This document shows positions 26,290 to 36,401 of a stretch of 64,000 nt of DNA, one piece after another. The first letter of the stretch is position 1; each line of letters starts with the position of its first letter. The notes under the pieces are model-generated. The model was not told the origin of the DNA. It saw nothing but the letters and a program-made list of their open reading frames with translations, and ran no database searches. The position numbers and the translations under genes are program-made. The DNA is from Amycolatopsis jiangsuensis (lineage in GTDB: Bacteria; Actinomycetota; Actinomycetes; Mycobacteriales; Pseudonocardiaceae), in contig NZ_JACHMG010000001.1 in NCBI RefSeq assembly GCF_014204865.1, positions 4,738,501 through 4,802,500 of the forward strand, written 5' to 3'.

Positions 26290-26293
<4 letters not shown>
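25385..26293 (-). CDS. Aminoglycoside phosphotransferase-family kinase
   Basis: 302 residues from a GTG at 26293. The kinase-fold Lys is in EVVVKARADGG, the catalytic loop is VLGHGDFEAQN (HGDxxxxN) and the metal-binding Asp is in TVHDWDSLAW. The middle region carries PSPRWVRWDHGGPG. Members phosphorylate aminoglycosides, macrolides or other small hydroxylated molecules; many actinobacterial relatives have unknown substrates. The GTG overlaps the stop of the UvrA-like gene (GTGA), placing it as the last gene of a four-gene operon with AraC, VOC and UvrA-like proteins. Confidence 0.82.
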
Positions 26294-28680
<2,387 letters not shown>

Positions 28681-28708
28681 GGCGGCTCCTTCGGCTCGGG
28701 CAGGCAGG

Positions 28709-29119
28709 TCAGCGGGTTTCCTGGATGCGCAGCAGATTGCCCGCCGGGTCGCGGAACGCGCAGTCGCGGACGCCGTAGGGCTGCTCGGTCGGCTCCTGGA
28801 CGACCTCGGCGGCACCGGCCTGCAGCCGTTCGAACGCACCGTCGAGGTCCTTGGTCGCCAGCAGCAGCGTGCCGTAGGTGCCCTTGGCCATCATCTCGGT
28901 GATGGTGGCGCGTTCCTCGTCGGTGATGCCGGGCGTGGCCTCCGGCGGGAACAGCACGATGGAGGTCTCCGGCTGACCGGGCGGGCCGACGGTGATCCAG
29001 TGCAGTCCGTTGTAGCCGACGTCCTTGCGGATTTCGAAGCCGAGGGTGTCGCGATAGAACGCGGTCGCGGCCTCGGGGTCGTTCTGCGGGAGGAAGCTCG
29101 AAGCAATCGTGATGTCCAT
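28709..29119 (-). CDS. VOC-superfamily (glyoxalase/bleomycin-resistance-like) protein
   Basis: 136 residues, two beta-alpha-beta-beta-beta modules: ASSFLPQNDPEAATAFYRDT at the start and GTLLLATKDLDGAFERLQA in the second half, ending YGVRDCAFRDPAGNLLRIQE. The family includes glyoxalases, dioxygenases and antibiotic-binding resistance proteins. The ATG at 29119 opens at MDITIAS. The gene is 10 bp after the AraC gene and 28 bp before the UvrA-like gene, so one mRNA is likely. Confidence 0.85.
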   Translation of the reverse strand: MDITIASSFLPQNDPEAATAFYRDTLGFEIRKDVGYNGLHWITVGPPGQPETSIVLFPPEATPGITDEERATITEMMAKGTYGTLLLATKDLDGAFERLQAGAAEVVQEPTEQPYGVRDCAFRDPAGNLLRIQETR

Positions 29120-29129
29120 GGCGAGCACG

Positions 29130-29573
29130 CTATGCGCGGCCCGGCAGCGGCGCTTCTCGATTCCTGATCGGTCTGGTGACCTGCTTGGCGACGCAGGCCG
29201 GCATGCCCTCGGTCGCCTGCGCCTGCTCCCGCCGGTAGACGCTCGGCGGCACGCCGACGAGTTCGGTGAACCGGGTGCTGAAGGTGCCCAGCGACGAGCA
29301 ACCGACCGCGAAACAGACCTCGGTGACGCTCAGCTCGCTCGCCCGCAGCAACGCCATCGCGCGCTCGATGCGACGGGTCATCAAGTACGAATACGGTGAC
29401 TCTCCGTAGGCCAGCCGGAACTGCCGGCTGAGATGCCCCGCCGACAGGTGCACGCCCCGGGCCAGCGATTCGACGTCGAGCGGCTGGGCGTACTCCCGAT
29501 CGATCCGGTCGCGGACGCGACGCAGCCGGGCGAGGTCGCTGAGCCGGGCATCGGCGGCCGAAGCACTGGTCAC
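29130..29573 (-). CDS. AraC-family transcriptional regulator, DNA-binding domain only
   Basis: 147 residues from a GTG at 29573. It has the double HTH of AraC proteins: VESLARGVHLSAGHLSRQFR then SVTEVCFAVGCSSLGTFSTRF and a GVPPSVYRR end. There is no N-terminal sensor domain, so it resembles MarA/SoxS-type or small regulators whose activity is set by abundance. As first gene of the AraC-VOC-UvrA-APH run it probably activates its own operon. The frame stays open far upstream, but that part has no coding character. Confidence 0.8.
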   Translation of the reverse strand: MTSASAADARLSDLARLRRVRDRIDREYAQPLDVESLARGVHLSAGHLSRQFRLAYGESPYSYLMTRRIERAMALLRASELSVTEVCFAVGCSSLGTFSTRFTELVGVPPSVYRREQAQATEGMPACVAKQVTRPIRNREAPLPGRA

Positions 29574-29632
29574 CCGGGTAAGCGTGCCACGATCGGACCC
29601 GCTGTCCCAAGCCGGAAATTTTCTCCCCGCGG

Positions 29633-31306
29633 TCACAGGTCGAGGACGAGGTCCGAACCGGGCCGCGCGCAGCAGACGAGCGTGCTGCCCGCCGGCGCGG
29701 GTTCCAGCGGCTCGGGCCGGTTGCGGACAGTGCCGGACAGCACCGGTGTCACGCAGGTGTGGCAGACGCCGGAGCGGCAGGCCCAGCGGGTCGGGACGGC
29801 ACAGGCTTCGGCCAGTTCGAGGACCGATCCGTAACGCTCGCTCCACGGCACGGTGAGGCCGCTGCGGGCGAACGTGATCTCCGGCCCGTCGCCCGCCGGG
29901 CCCGGCGGCTGGTGTGGTGGGTTGTGCACGACCTCCGCGATTCCCGGGTTGATCGCCGGACGAGTGCCGAAAAGCTCGCTGTGGATGCGGTCGTCGGCCA
30001 GGCCCAGCCCGGCCAGCGCGGCCCGCATTTCGGTCATGAACCCGTCGGGGCCGCACAGGTAGGCCGTCGCGGTGCTGGGAAGACCGAGCGTGGCGAGGGT
30101 TTCCCGGGTGAGCCGGCACGGGTGCGCCGGTGGTTCGGGCGCGGTGTGGAAGAGGTACTCACGGCCGTTTTCCAGCTTGGCCAGCAGCGCGCGGACCTCC
30201 GCGGCGAAGGCGTGTTCGGCGGCGGAACGGGCGGTGTGCACCCAGTGGACCTCGCGCTTGCTGCCCGAGGCCACGAGCGCGCGCAGCATGGCGAGCACCG
30301 ACGTCACGCCGACGCCGGCGGAAAGCAGGACCACGGGTGTCGATTCAGCCTCCGCCAGCACGAACTCACCCCGCGGCGCCGCGACGTCGAGGGTGCTCCC
30401 GACCGCTACCTCGGTGTGCAGATAGGTGCTCACGACACCATCGCGCTTCACGCTGATCCGGTACTCCCGCTCGGACGCCGCGGACAGCGAGTAGTTCCGC
30501 ACCCCGACCGGTACGCGCACCGTGAGGTACTGGCCCGGCTCCGGACGTGGCAACGGATCGTCCTCGGGGGCGGCCAGATGCAGTGACGTGACCGTGGTGC
30601 TCTCCGGCGCGATCCGGGTGACCCGCAGCGGCCGGAATCCGGTCCAGCCTTCGGATTTCCCGGCTTCTGCCGGCGTATCGAGCAGATCGCGGAACGATGC
30701 GCGCCACCCCGGGCTGAGCGCGGGCAGCTCCGCCGCCTCACGCAGCCGCTCGGGATCCCGGTCGGGCAGGTAGAGCAACGCGTCGATTTCGGTGACGCTC
30801 ATCCGGCCGGTGTGCGTCCGCACGATCTCGTCACCTGCCCGCACCCGGCCCTCGGTGAGCACCCGCAGGTAGAAGCCCGGCCGGCGGTGCGAGACCAGCA
30901 GTGCGGGCAGCTCCGGCTCGCCGATGCGCAGACCGACCCGGAAGCAGGTCACCCGCGGCTGGGTGACCTCGAACTCGGCCTCGCCGATCCGGTAGCGGTC
31001 GCCGATGCGCACCTCGTCGTCACTCGGCCCGTCGACGGTGAAGTTCTCGCCGAACTGGCCATACTCCAGGTCATCGCGGCCGAGGTGGGTACGCCAGTGC
31101 TCGTAGGATTCGCGCTGGTAGACCAGCACGGCGCGGATCTCGCCGCCGTGTCCGGCGCGGTCACCCTGCCCGTCGCCGCCGACGTTGAGCCTGCGGACCA
31201 TCCGCGATCCCTCGACGGGGTACTTGAAAATCCCGGTGTGCACGGTCCGGCCCTGCCAGGACACGTCCTTCGGCATTCCGACGTTCGGCGACAGCAGGCG
31301 GGGCAT
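29633..31306 (-). CDS. MOSC / ferredoxin-reductase / 2Fe-2S ferredoxin fusion protein
   Basis: 557 residues with three domains. An N-terminal MOSC domain (about 1-200) has the conserved Cys121 in TQPRVTCFRVGLRIGEPE. An FAD/NAD(P)H reductase domain (about 220-440) has GQYLTVRV, RNYSLSAA, a nucleotide loop VVLLSAGVGVTSVLAML and YLCGPDGFM. A plant-type ferredoxin (about 475-557) has CRSGVCHTC with a fourth Cys in LVCCARPG. It resembles YiiM-like MOSC proteins joined to a phthalate-dioxygenase-type reductase, so electrons would pass NAD(P)H-FAD-FeS to a molybdenum-cofactor sulfur chemistry or N-hydroxylated substrate. It is 13 bp downstream of the CGNR regulator gene. Confidence 0.88.
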   Translation of the reverse strand: MPRLLSPNVGMPKDVSWQGRTVHTGIFKYPVEGSRMVRRLNVGGDGQGDRAGHGGEIRAVLVYQRESYEHWRTHLGRDDLEYGQFGENFTVDGPSDDEVRIGDRYRIGEAEFEVTQPRVTCFRVGLRIGEPELPALLVSHRRPGFYLRVLTEGRVRAGDEIVRTHTGRMSVTEIDALLYLPDRDPERLREAAELPALSPGWRASFRDLLDTPAEAGKSEGWTGFRPLRVTRIAPESTTVTSLHLAAPEDDPLPRPEPGQYLTVRVPVGVRNYSLSAASEREYRISVKRDGVVSTYLHTEVAVGSTLDVAAPRGEFVLAEAESTPVVLLSAGVGVTSVLAMLRALVASGSKREVHWVHTARSAAEHAFAAEVRALLAKLENGREYLFHTAPEPPAHPCRLTRETLATLGLPSTATAYLCGPDGFMTEMRAALAGLGLADDRIHSELFGTRPAINPGIAEVVHNPPHQPPGPAGDGPEITFARSGLTVPWSERYGSVLELAEACAVPTRWACRSGVCHTCVTPVLSGTVRNRPEPLEPAPAGSTLVCCARPGSDLVLDL

Positions 31307-31319
31307 CGGCTCTCCTCGG

Positions 31320-31823
31320 TCAGTCCGCCGAAGCGGTACGGGTGCGCTGGTAGTGCCGACGGGCCTTCATCCGGTTGCCGCAGACGGCCATGGAGCACCA
31401 GCGCGCTCGGTTGGGTTTGCTGTGGTCAATGAGGAACAGCCGGCATTCCTCGTTGGCGCACGGACGCAAGCGGCCGGGGCTGGACACACGAAGCGCGTCC
31501 CAGGCGAGTGCCGCACGCGCCGCCGCACTCCGCCCCTCCGGCAGGTCGAGCGACCACTCGACGCCCTCCCCCTCCAGTGCGGCGGTGTAGCGGACGCCGG
31601 CGACGAAAGGCTTGAGCCGTAGCGGTTTCCCCTGTCCTCGCACGATTTCCTGGAGGACCGAGCGGACGTCGAGCAACGCGTGCCACTCGCGGTCGCCGGC
31701 CGGCTGCCCGTGCTCGGCGAGCCAGCGGTGACCCGCCGCCGCATCGGCCAGGTCGTCACGCGGCTGCCCGTCCACGACGGGGGTGCTGTTCAGCAGATCG
31801 AGCAGCAGTACTTCGTCCGTCAT
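31320..31823 (-). CDS. CGNR zinc-finger transcriptional regulator (ABATE domain)
   Basis: 167 residues. The N-terminal ABATE domain begins VLLLDLLNSTPVVDGQPRDD. The C-terminal CGNR finger is intact: CANEECRLFLIDHSKPNR, then WCSMAVCGNRMKARRHYQR with the four Cys. Such proteins are stress-responsive regulators. It is divergent from the alpha/beta-hydrolase gene and co-directional with the MOSC fusion, so the AT-rich 84-bp gap probably holds both promoters. Confidence 0.88.
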   Translation of the reverse strand: MTDEVLLLDLLNSTPVVDGQPRDDLADAAAGHRWLAEHGQPAGDREWHALLDVRSVLQEIVRGQGKPLRLKPFVAGVRYTAALEGEGVEWSLDLPEGRSAAARAALAWDALRVSSPGRLRPCANEECRLFLIDHSKPNRARWCSMAVCGNRMKARRHYQRTRTASAD

Positions 31824-31826
31824 CTC

Positions 31827-31906
31827 TCTAACCTCTAATTCGGTGTTGACAGGTTACAGTCTAGCGTGCTTCAGTCTAACTATCAAATTCGATTTAAGGG
31901 GTTAGA
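31827..31906. promoter_or_regulatory. AT-rich divergent promoter region with repeated TCTARC motifs
   Basis: The gap between the CGNR gene (start 31823) and the hydrolase gene (start 31908) is clearly AT-rich. It contains TCTAACC at 31827, TCTAGC at 31860, TCTAAC at 31875 and the inverted form GTTAGA at 31901. The first and last form an inverted pair around the gap. They are candidate CGNR-protein sites. Confidence 0.4.
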
Positions 31907-31907
31907 A

Positions 31908-32792
31908 ATGACCACGGTCCACCACCGGTACGCCACCGTCGACGGAAAGCAGCTCTTCTACCGCGAGGCAGGGCCCGCCGACGCCCCGGTGCTCGTGCTG
32001 CTGCACGGGTTCCCGACGAGTTCGTTCATGTTCCGCACGCTGATCCCCGAACTGGCCGCGGACTACCACGTGATCGCCCCGGACCACCTCGGATTCGGCT
32101 ACTCCGACGCACCGTACGCCGCGGAGTTCGACTACACCTTCGACGCCCTGACCGAGCTGAGCGCCGGGCTGCTGCGCGAGCTGGGGGTGTCCCGGTACGC
32201 GATCTACGTGCAGGACTACGGCGCGCCGATCGGCTGGCGGCTGGCGCTGGCCGATCCGTCCGCGATCACCGCGATCATCACCCAGAACGGCAACGCCTAC
32301 GACGCGGGTTTCGTCCCGTCCTTCTGGCAGGGCGTGTGGGACTACCAGCGGGAACAGAACCCGGAGACCGAGGCCGGCATCCGCGGCGCGCTGTCGCTGG
32401 AGATGACGAAATGGCAGTACGTCACGGGTGTGCCCGACGAAAGCGTGGTCAGCCCGGACACCTGGCAGCACGACTTCGCCCTGCTCTCCCGCCCCGGCAA
32501 CGACGCCGTGCAGCTCGCGCTCTTCCTCGATTACGCGACCAACTCGCCGATGTACCCGGCGCTGCACGCCTACCTGCGCGAGCACCGTCCGCCGGTGCTC
32601 GCGGTGTGGGGTGAGAACGACCCGATCTTCGGTCCGGACGGCGCGCGGGCGTTCGCCGGCGACGTGCCGGACGCCGAGATCCACCTCCTCGACGGCGGCC
32701 ACTTCCTGCTGGAAAGCGCCGGCGCCGAGGTGACCGCACTGATCCGCGACTTCCTCGGCCGCCGGGTCTTGAAGCCAACCGTCTCGAAGTAG
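31908..32792 (+). CDS. Alpha/beta-hydrolase of the haloalkane/haloacid dehalogenase-like group
   Basis: 294 residues. The oxyanion segment is LLHGFPTSSFMF (33-38 HGFPTS). The position of the nucleophile elbow reads VQDYGAPIG, so the nucleophile is Asp103 rather than Ser. That is the hallmark of dehalogenases and epoxide hydrolases. The later acid region is WGENDPIFG and the catalytic His is in DGGHFLLE. It would be cytoplasmic. The ATG at 31908 follows aaggggttaga. Substrate could be a halogenated or epoxide compound; some relatives are only esterase-like. Confidence 0.82.
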   Translation: MTTVHHRYATVDGKQLFYREAGPADAPVLVLLHGFPTSSFMFRTLIPELAADYHVIAPDHLGFGYSDAPYAAEFDYTFDALTELSAGLLRELGVSRYAIYVQDYGAPIGWRLALADPSAITAIITQNGNAYDAGFVPSFWQGVWDYQREQNPETEAGIRGALSLEMTKWQYVTGVPDESVVSPDTWQHDFALLSRPGNDAVQLALFLDYATNSPMYPALHAYLREHRPPVLAVWGENDPIFGPDGARAFAGDVPDAEIHLLDGGHFLLESAGAEVTALIRDFLGRRVLKPTVSK

Positions 32793-32808
32793 GAAGAGGA
32801 GCACCGTC

Positions 32809-33670
32809 ATGGGTTTGAGCCGGCAACAAGGACCGCTGGGGAACAAGGCCGTGGGTCAGTTTCTGACCGCGCAACCGCTTCGGCGAACGGATTCCGTTCG
32901 CCGAACCGCTGCGCCGCCGGATGCGCGTGAAGCTCGGCGGGCAGTGGGTGGCTGACAGCGAGGACGTCGTGCTGCTGCACGAACCGGGCCGCTACCCGGT
33001 CGCCTACTTCCCGGTCGCCGACGTGGCCGAAGGCGTTCTGCAGCCGGAGGGCCGGAGCACCAACCACCGCGAATTCGGTGCCACCGCGTGGTTCACCGTG
33101 CGAAGCGGAGGGCAGGAAGCACCACGCGCGGCGTGGCAGTACACCGGGCTCCCGGCGTACGCGGACGTCCTGCGGGACCGGGTCGCTTTCGCCTGGCGCG
33201 CCATGGAGGCCTTCTACGAGGAGGACGAACGCATCGTCGGGCACGCGGCCGACCAGTACCACCGCATCGACATCCGCCGGACGTCGCGGCACCTCGTCGT
33301 CCGCGACGGCGACCGGCTCATCGCCGAGACCCACCGGCCGTTCGTGCTCTACGAGTCCGGCTTCGCGCCCCGGTGGTACCTCCCGCGCGAGGACATCGAC
33401 GAGACCGCGCTGAAGCCGGTCGAAGGTCAGACTTTCTGCCCGTACAAGGGATTGGCCGACTACTACGACATCGGTGAGCACCCGCGTGCGGCGTGGGTCT
33501 ACGCCGAGGCGTGGCCCGAGGTCGACGCGGTCGCGGACTGGGTTTCCTTCGAACCGGACCACGTCGAGGTGACCCTGGACGGGTGCCGCCTCACCCTCGA
33601 ACCCGGCCAGACGGTGGTGGCGCACGGCATCGACCGCGGCCTCGACCCCGAAGAACTTCGCACCCGCTGA
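32809..33670 (+). pseudogene. Two-domain DUF427 protein gene with an apparent N-terminal frameshift
   Basis: An ATG at 32809 with SD gaggag starts a reading (MGLSRQQGPLGNKAVGQFLT) that resembles the usual beginning of DUF427 proteins, but the frame is lost near 32881. The family sequence resumes one base later as GERIPFAEPLRRRM and continues to 33670. The intact frame 32921-33670 encodes 249 residues: part of one DUF427 domain (LLHEPGRYPVAYFP) and a complete second one (ADQYHRIDIRRTSRHLVVRD, QTFCPYKGLADYY). It may still be expressed from the internal ATG at 32921, or the shift may be a sequencing error. Function of DUF427 is unknown. Confidence 0.6.
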
Positions 33671-33682
33671 GGAGAAACCGAC

Positions 33683-34399
33683 ATGCCCGTATCGTTGAAA
33701 GACCGCAAAGTCCTGGTGATCGGCCGCGGCAGCGGGATCGCGCACGCGGTCACGCTGTCCGTGTTCGACGCCGGAGGCACCGTCGTGGTGGCCGGACGCG
33801 ACCCCGACGCGCTCGCCGAGGCCTACTCCGACCCCCGCGTGACGGCCGAACGGGTCGATCTCACCGACGAGGCGAGCGTCGCCGCGCTGGCCGAGCGGCT
33901 CGGCACGATCGACCATGTGGTCTCCACCGCCTCGGCCCGCGCCCGCGGCGCGGTGGGCGATCTGGCCCACGACAGGGTGCTGAGTTCCTTCGACACCAAG
34001 GTCGTCGGCCCGATCCTGCTGGCGAAGCACCTCGCGCCCCGAATGCCGGAAGGCGGTTCGTTCGTCTTCTTCTCCGGCGCCTCCGCACGCAAGGTCATGC
34101 CCGGCATGCTGGCGGTGGGCGCGACGAACGCCGCCGTCGACGCACTCACCCGCGGCCTCGCGGTCGAGCTGGCCCCGATCCGCGTCAACGCCGTCTCCCC
34201 CGGCACCATCGACACCGGCGCCTACGACGGCCTCGGCGACCAGCGCAAGGCCGAACTCTTCGCCGCCCGCGAAGCCGACACACCGGCACACCGCGTCGGC
34301 CGCTCCGACGAGGTCGCCGACGCCGTGCTCTTCGCGCTCACCAGCACGTTCACCACCGGCGTCTCGCTGTCCGTGGACGGCGGTGAGTCCCTTGTCTGA
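33683..34399 (+). CDS. SDR-family protein lacking the catalytic Tyr and Lys
   Basis: 238 residues of Rossmann fold. The dinucleotide loop reads VIGRGSGIAHAV, the next landmarks are VVAGRDPDAL and the PG motif VNAVSPGTIDTG. The Ser is kept (FFSGASA), but the place of YxxxK is occupied by GATNA, so neither Tyr nor Lys is there. It may bind NAD(P) without classical SDR catalysis, or use other residues. It follows the DUF427 gene by 12 bp and overlaps the next gene by 17 bp, within a same-strand run starting at the dehalogenase-like hydrolase. Confidence 0.85.
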   Translation: MPVSLKDRKVLVIGRGSGIAHAVTLSVFDAGGTVVVAGRDPDALAEAYSDPRVTAERVDLTDEASVAALAERLGTIDHVVSTASARARGAVGDLAHDRVLSSFDTKVVGPILLAKHLAPRMPEGGSFVFFSGASARKVMPGMLAVGATNAAVDALTRGLAVELAPIRVNAVSPGTIDTGAYDGLGDQRKAELFAAREADTPAHRVGRSDEVADAVLFALTSTFTTGVSLSVDGGESLV

Positions 34400-34868
34400 G
34401 TCGCCCGTGGCGGCGTACCGGATCGAGGTGCTGACTCTTCCAGTCGCCGACGCCGACCGCGCGCTGCGGTTCTACACCGAACAGGCCGGCTTCACCCTCG
34501 ACGTGGACTACCGTCCGGACCCCGGCTTCCGCGTCGTGCAGGTCACGCCGCCGGGCTCGGCGGCTTCGGTGCAGTTCGGCGTGGGCCTCACCGACGCCGA
34601 GCCGGGCACGTCCCGCGCGACCTACCTGGTGGTGCCGGACATCGAGGCCGCGCATCGCGAGCTGACCGCGCGGGACGTGCCGACCGGCCCGATCCGGCAC
34701 AAGGCTCCGGTGGACGACTGGCGTGGCGACCTCGCCCCCGGCCCCGCACCCGACCGGCGCGACTATGCCAGCCTGTTCACCTTCGCCGACCCGGACGGCA
34801 ACACCTGGACCGTGCAGGAACGCGGCTTCGGTCAGGCGGTTTCCTCGACCGAGACCCGGCCCGGGTAG
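34383..34868 (+). CDS. VOC-superfamily (glyoxalase-like) protein
   Basis: 161 residues from a GTG at 34383. Family features are EVLTLPVADADRALRFYTEQ, the midpoint strand ATYLVVPDIEAAHREL and the end LFTFADPDGNTWTVQERG. The start lies inside the SDR gene (17-bp overlap), so translation is likely coupled. Its end overlaps the convergent DUF427 gene by 37 bp. It could be a small ring-cleaving, isomerising or ligand-binding protein. Confidence 0.82.
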   Translation: MSPLSESPVAAYRIEVLTLPVADADRALRFYTEQAGFTLDVDYRPDPGFRVVQVTPPGSAASVQFGVGLTDAEPGTSRATYLVVPDIEAAHRELTARDVPTGPIRHKAPVDDWRGDLAPGPAPDRRDYASLFTFADPDGNTWTVQERGFGQAVSSTETRPG

Positions 34869-35197
34869 AAGGCCACGTGGTTCTTGATCGGGGCGACCGC
34901 GTCGTAGGGCGTCTCGTAGATCCACACGGCGTTGGTGCCGTCGGAGATCCCGGCGAGGCTGAAATAGCCGGCGTCACCCTTGTACGGGCAGTAGGTGTGG
35001 TGGTCGGTGCGGCTGAGCACCGCGGCGTCCACGTCCTCGAGCGGGATGTACTGCACCGGCGGATAGTTCGCCTCGCGCAGCACCTGAGCGCGGGTGGTCT
35101 CGGCGACGATCCGGTCGCCGGCCCTGACCACGACGCGCGCGGGGTTCGGCTCGACCGTGATCGGATGGTCCGGCCCGGGGGTCTTCTGCTTCGGCAT
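34832..35197 (-). CDS. DUF427-domain protein
   Basis: 121 residues, one DUF427 domain: ITVEPNPARVVVRAGDRIVA, YPPVQYIPLEDVD, HHTYCPYKGDAGYF and a late HVAFYPGRVSVEE. The ATG at 35197 has SD aggagg upstream. It is a single-domain relative of the two-domain gene at 32809-33670, so the locus contains two DUF427 genes on opposite strands. Its 3' end overlaps the VOC gene. Confidence 0.85.
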   Translation of the reverse strand: MPKQKTPGPDHPITVEPNPARVVVRAGDRIVAETTRAQVLREANYPPVQYIPLEDVDAAVLSRTDHHTYCPYKGDAGYFSLAGISDGTNAVWIYETPYDAVAPIKNHVAFYPGRVSVEETA

Positions 35198-35238
35198 CGG
35201 TGTCCTCCTCCGCGCACGGGCGTGCGCCACCACCCAGC

Positions 35239-35658
35239 CTAGGCGCGTTCGGCCGCGGCGTGCCCCGGCGCGGTGCGGCGCAGCCAGAACAGCCCGATCA
35301 CCGGCAGCACCAGCGGGATGAACAGGTACCCCTGGCCGTAGACCGACCACACCGTGGCATCCGGGAACGCCTGGCGGTCGAAGATGCTGAGCGTGCCGAC
35401 CGCCAGCACACCGAGCAGCTCGATGCTGCAGGAGAACAGCGCGATCCGCCACCACCGCTCGCCGCCGCGGGCGAGCGCGACGGTCGCCAGGATGTAGACC
35501 ACCGCGGCGAACGCGGAGAGCAGGTAGGCCAGCGGGGCCTCGTGGAACTTCGTGCCGATCTGCACGCCCGCCCGCGAGGTCGCGGCGAGCGCGAAGATCG
35601 CATACACCGCGACCAGGATCCGCCCGGGCCCGGTGGCCGTCCTACGCGCTTGCTCCAC
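35239..35658 (-). CDS. Integral membrane protein, four helices
   Basis: 139 residues from a GTG at 35658. Four hydrophobic segments are clear (ILVAVYAIFALAATSRAG, LAYLLSAFAAVVYILATVAL, LFSCSIELLGVLAVGTLS, YLFIPLVLPVIGLFWL). It resembles small DUF-type actinobacterial membrane proteins sometimes annotated as hypothetical integral membrane proteins. Its start lies 17 bp inside the end of the upstream gene at 35642-36007, so the two are coupled. Confidence 0.7.
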   Translation of the reverse strand: MEQARRTATGPGRILVAVYAIFALAATSRAGVQIGTKFHEAPLAYLLSAFAAVVYILATVALARGGERWWRIALFSCSIELLGVLAVGTLSIFDRQAFPDATVWSVYGQGYLFIPLVLPVIGLFWLRRTAPGHAAAERA

Positions 35659-36007
35659 TCCACACCTCGTTCAGTCGCAGCACCATCACCGGGATGGCCA
35701 GGCAGGCGATACCGAGCACGACCGTGCTCGACCGGCTCCGCTCGGCCAGCGCCCATGCCGCACCGGCCGGCAGCACGACCAGGCAGCCGATCAGATAGGC
35801 CAGGTAGGTGGCGATGCTGCCCGGCCGCTGTCCGGACACCAGCAGCACCACGCCGATCACCAGCTGGGCGACCAGCAGCAGCTCCAGCACGGCGAGCGCG
35901 ACGAGCAACGGGGTGTCCGGGAGCCGGTCGCGCACCGACTGCGTGAAGCTCCACACCGCGACGAGCAGGGCGCAACCCGCCACCGCTACCGCGAACCCGA
36001 AGATCAC
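35642..36007 (-). CDS. Small integral membrane protein
   Basis: 121 residues from a GTG at 36007 with a good SD (gaaggagg). Four hydrophobic segments are present (VIFGFAVAVAGCALLVAVW at the very N-terminus, LVALAVLELLLVAQLVIGVV, YLAYLIGCLVVLPAGAAW, VVLGIACLAIPVMVL). It is translationally coupled to the next membrane-protein gene (17-bp overlap). No function can be given; the pair may form one complex. Confidence 0.7.
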   Translation of the reverse strand: MIFGFAVAVAGCALLVAVWSFTQSVRDRLPDTPLLVALAVLELLLVAQLVIGVVLLVSGQRPGSIATYLAYLIGCLVVLPAGAAWALAERSRSSTVVLGIACLAIPVMVLRLNEVWSGASA

Positions 36008-36401
36008 CCGTTCCTCCTTCTTCCTGCCCGGCCCAAACCTACCCGCCACCACCGTGGCCCCGGACGAGCGAGGTCGGTCCGGGTGGCCGGGGCCACCGGG
36101 AACGGTGCGTGCGAATGGGTTCACCGGAATGGGTTGATGACATTCTGCCAATTGTCCCGGGTTTCCGCTGCTCCACGCGCATTGCGCGGAGTAAACGACC
36201 AGCGTTACAGCTCGACCGAGTGGTAATAAATCACGCAGGGTTCCCGGAAAGACGCTCGCACACCATCACCCCCGCCCCTGATCAGCGGAGCCGAACCCCC
36301 GGGATGGCGGATTGGCCGCGACACCCCCACCGTGCGGGAATGGAGTTACCGCCCGACATCGGCCGGACGGCGTTTCACCGAAACGCAGAGGGGCCCTTTC
36401 C
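36008..36401. other. Gene-free region upstream of the lanthipeptide operon
   Basis: 394 bp with no credible gene. It holds the promoter of the lanKC operon on one side and the membrane-gene pair on the other. Visible items are a direct repeat of gaatgggtt near 36114 and 36127, an AT-rich stretch (taataaatca) near 36222, and the SD gagggg just before the lanKC ATG. Confidence 0.5.

Noticed and set aside
31846..31882. TTGACA followed by a possible -10 in the CGNR/hydrolase gap
   Set aside because: The nearest TA-rich hexamers are 10 or 25 bp away, not the 16-18 bp needed; no promoter called.
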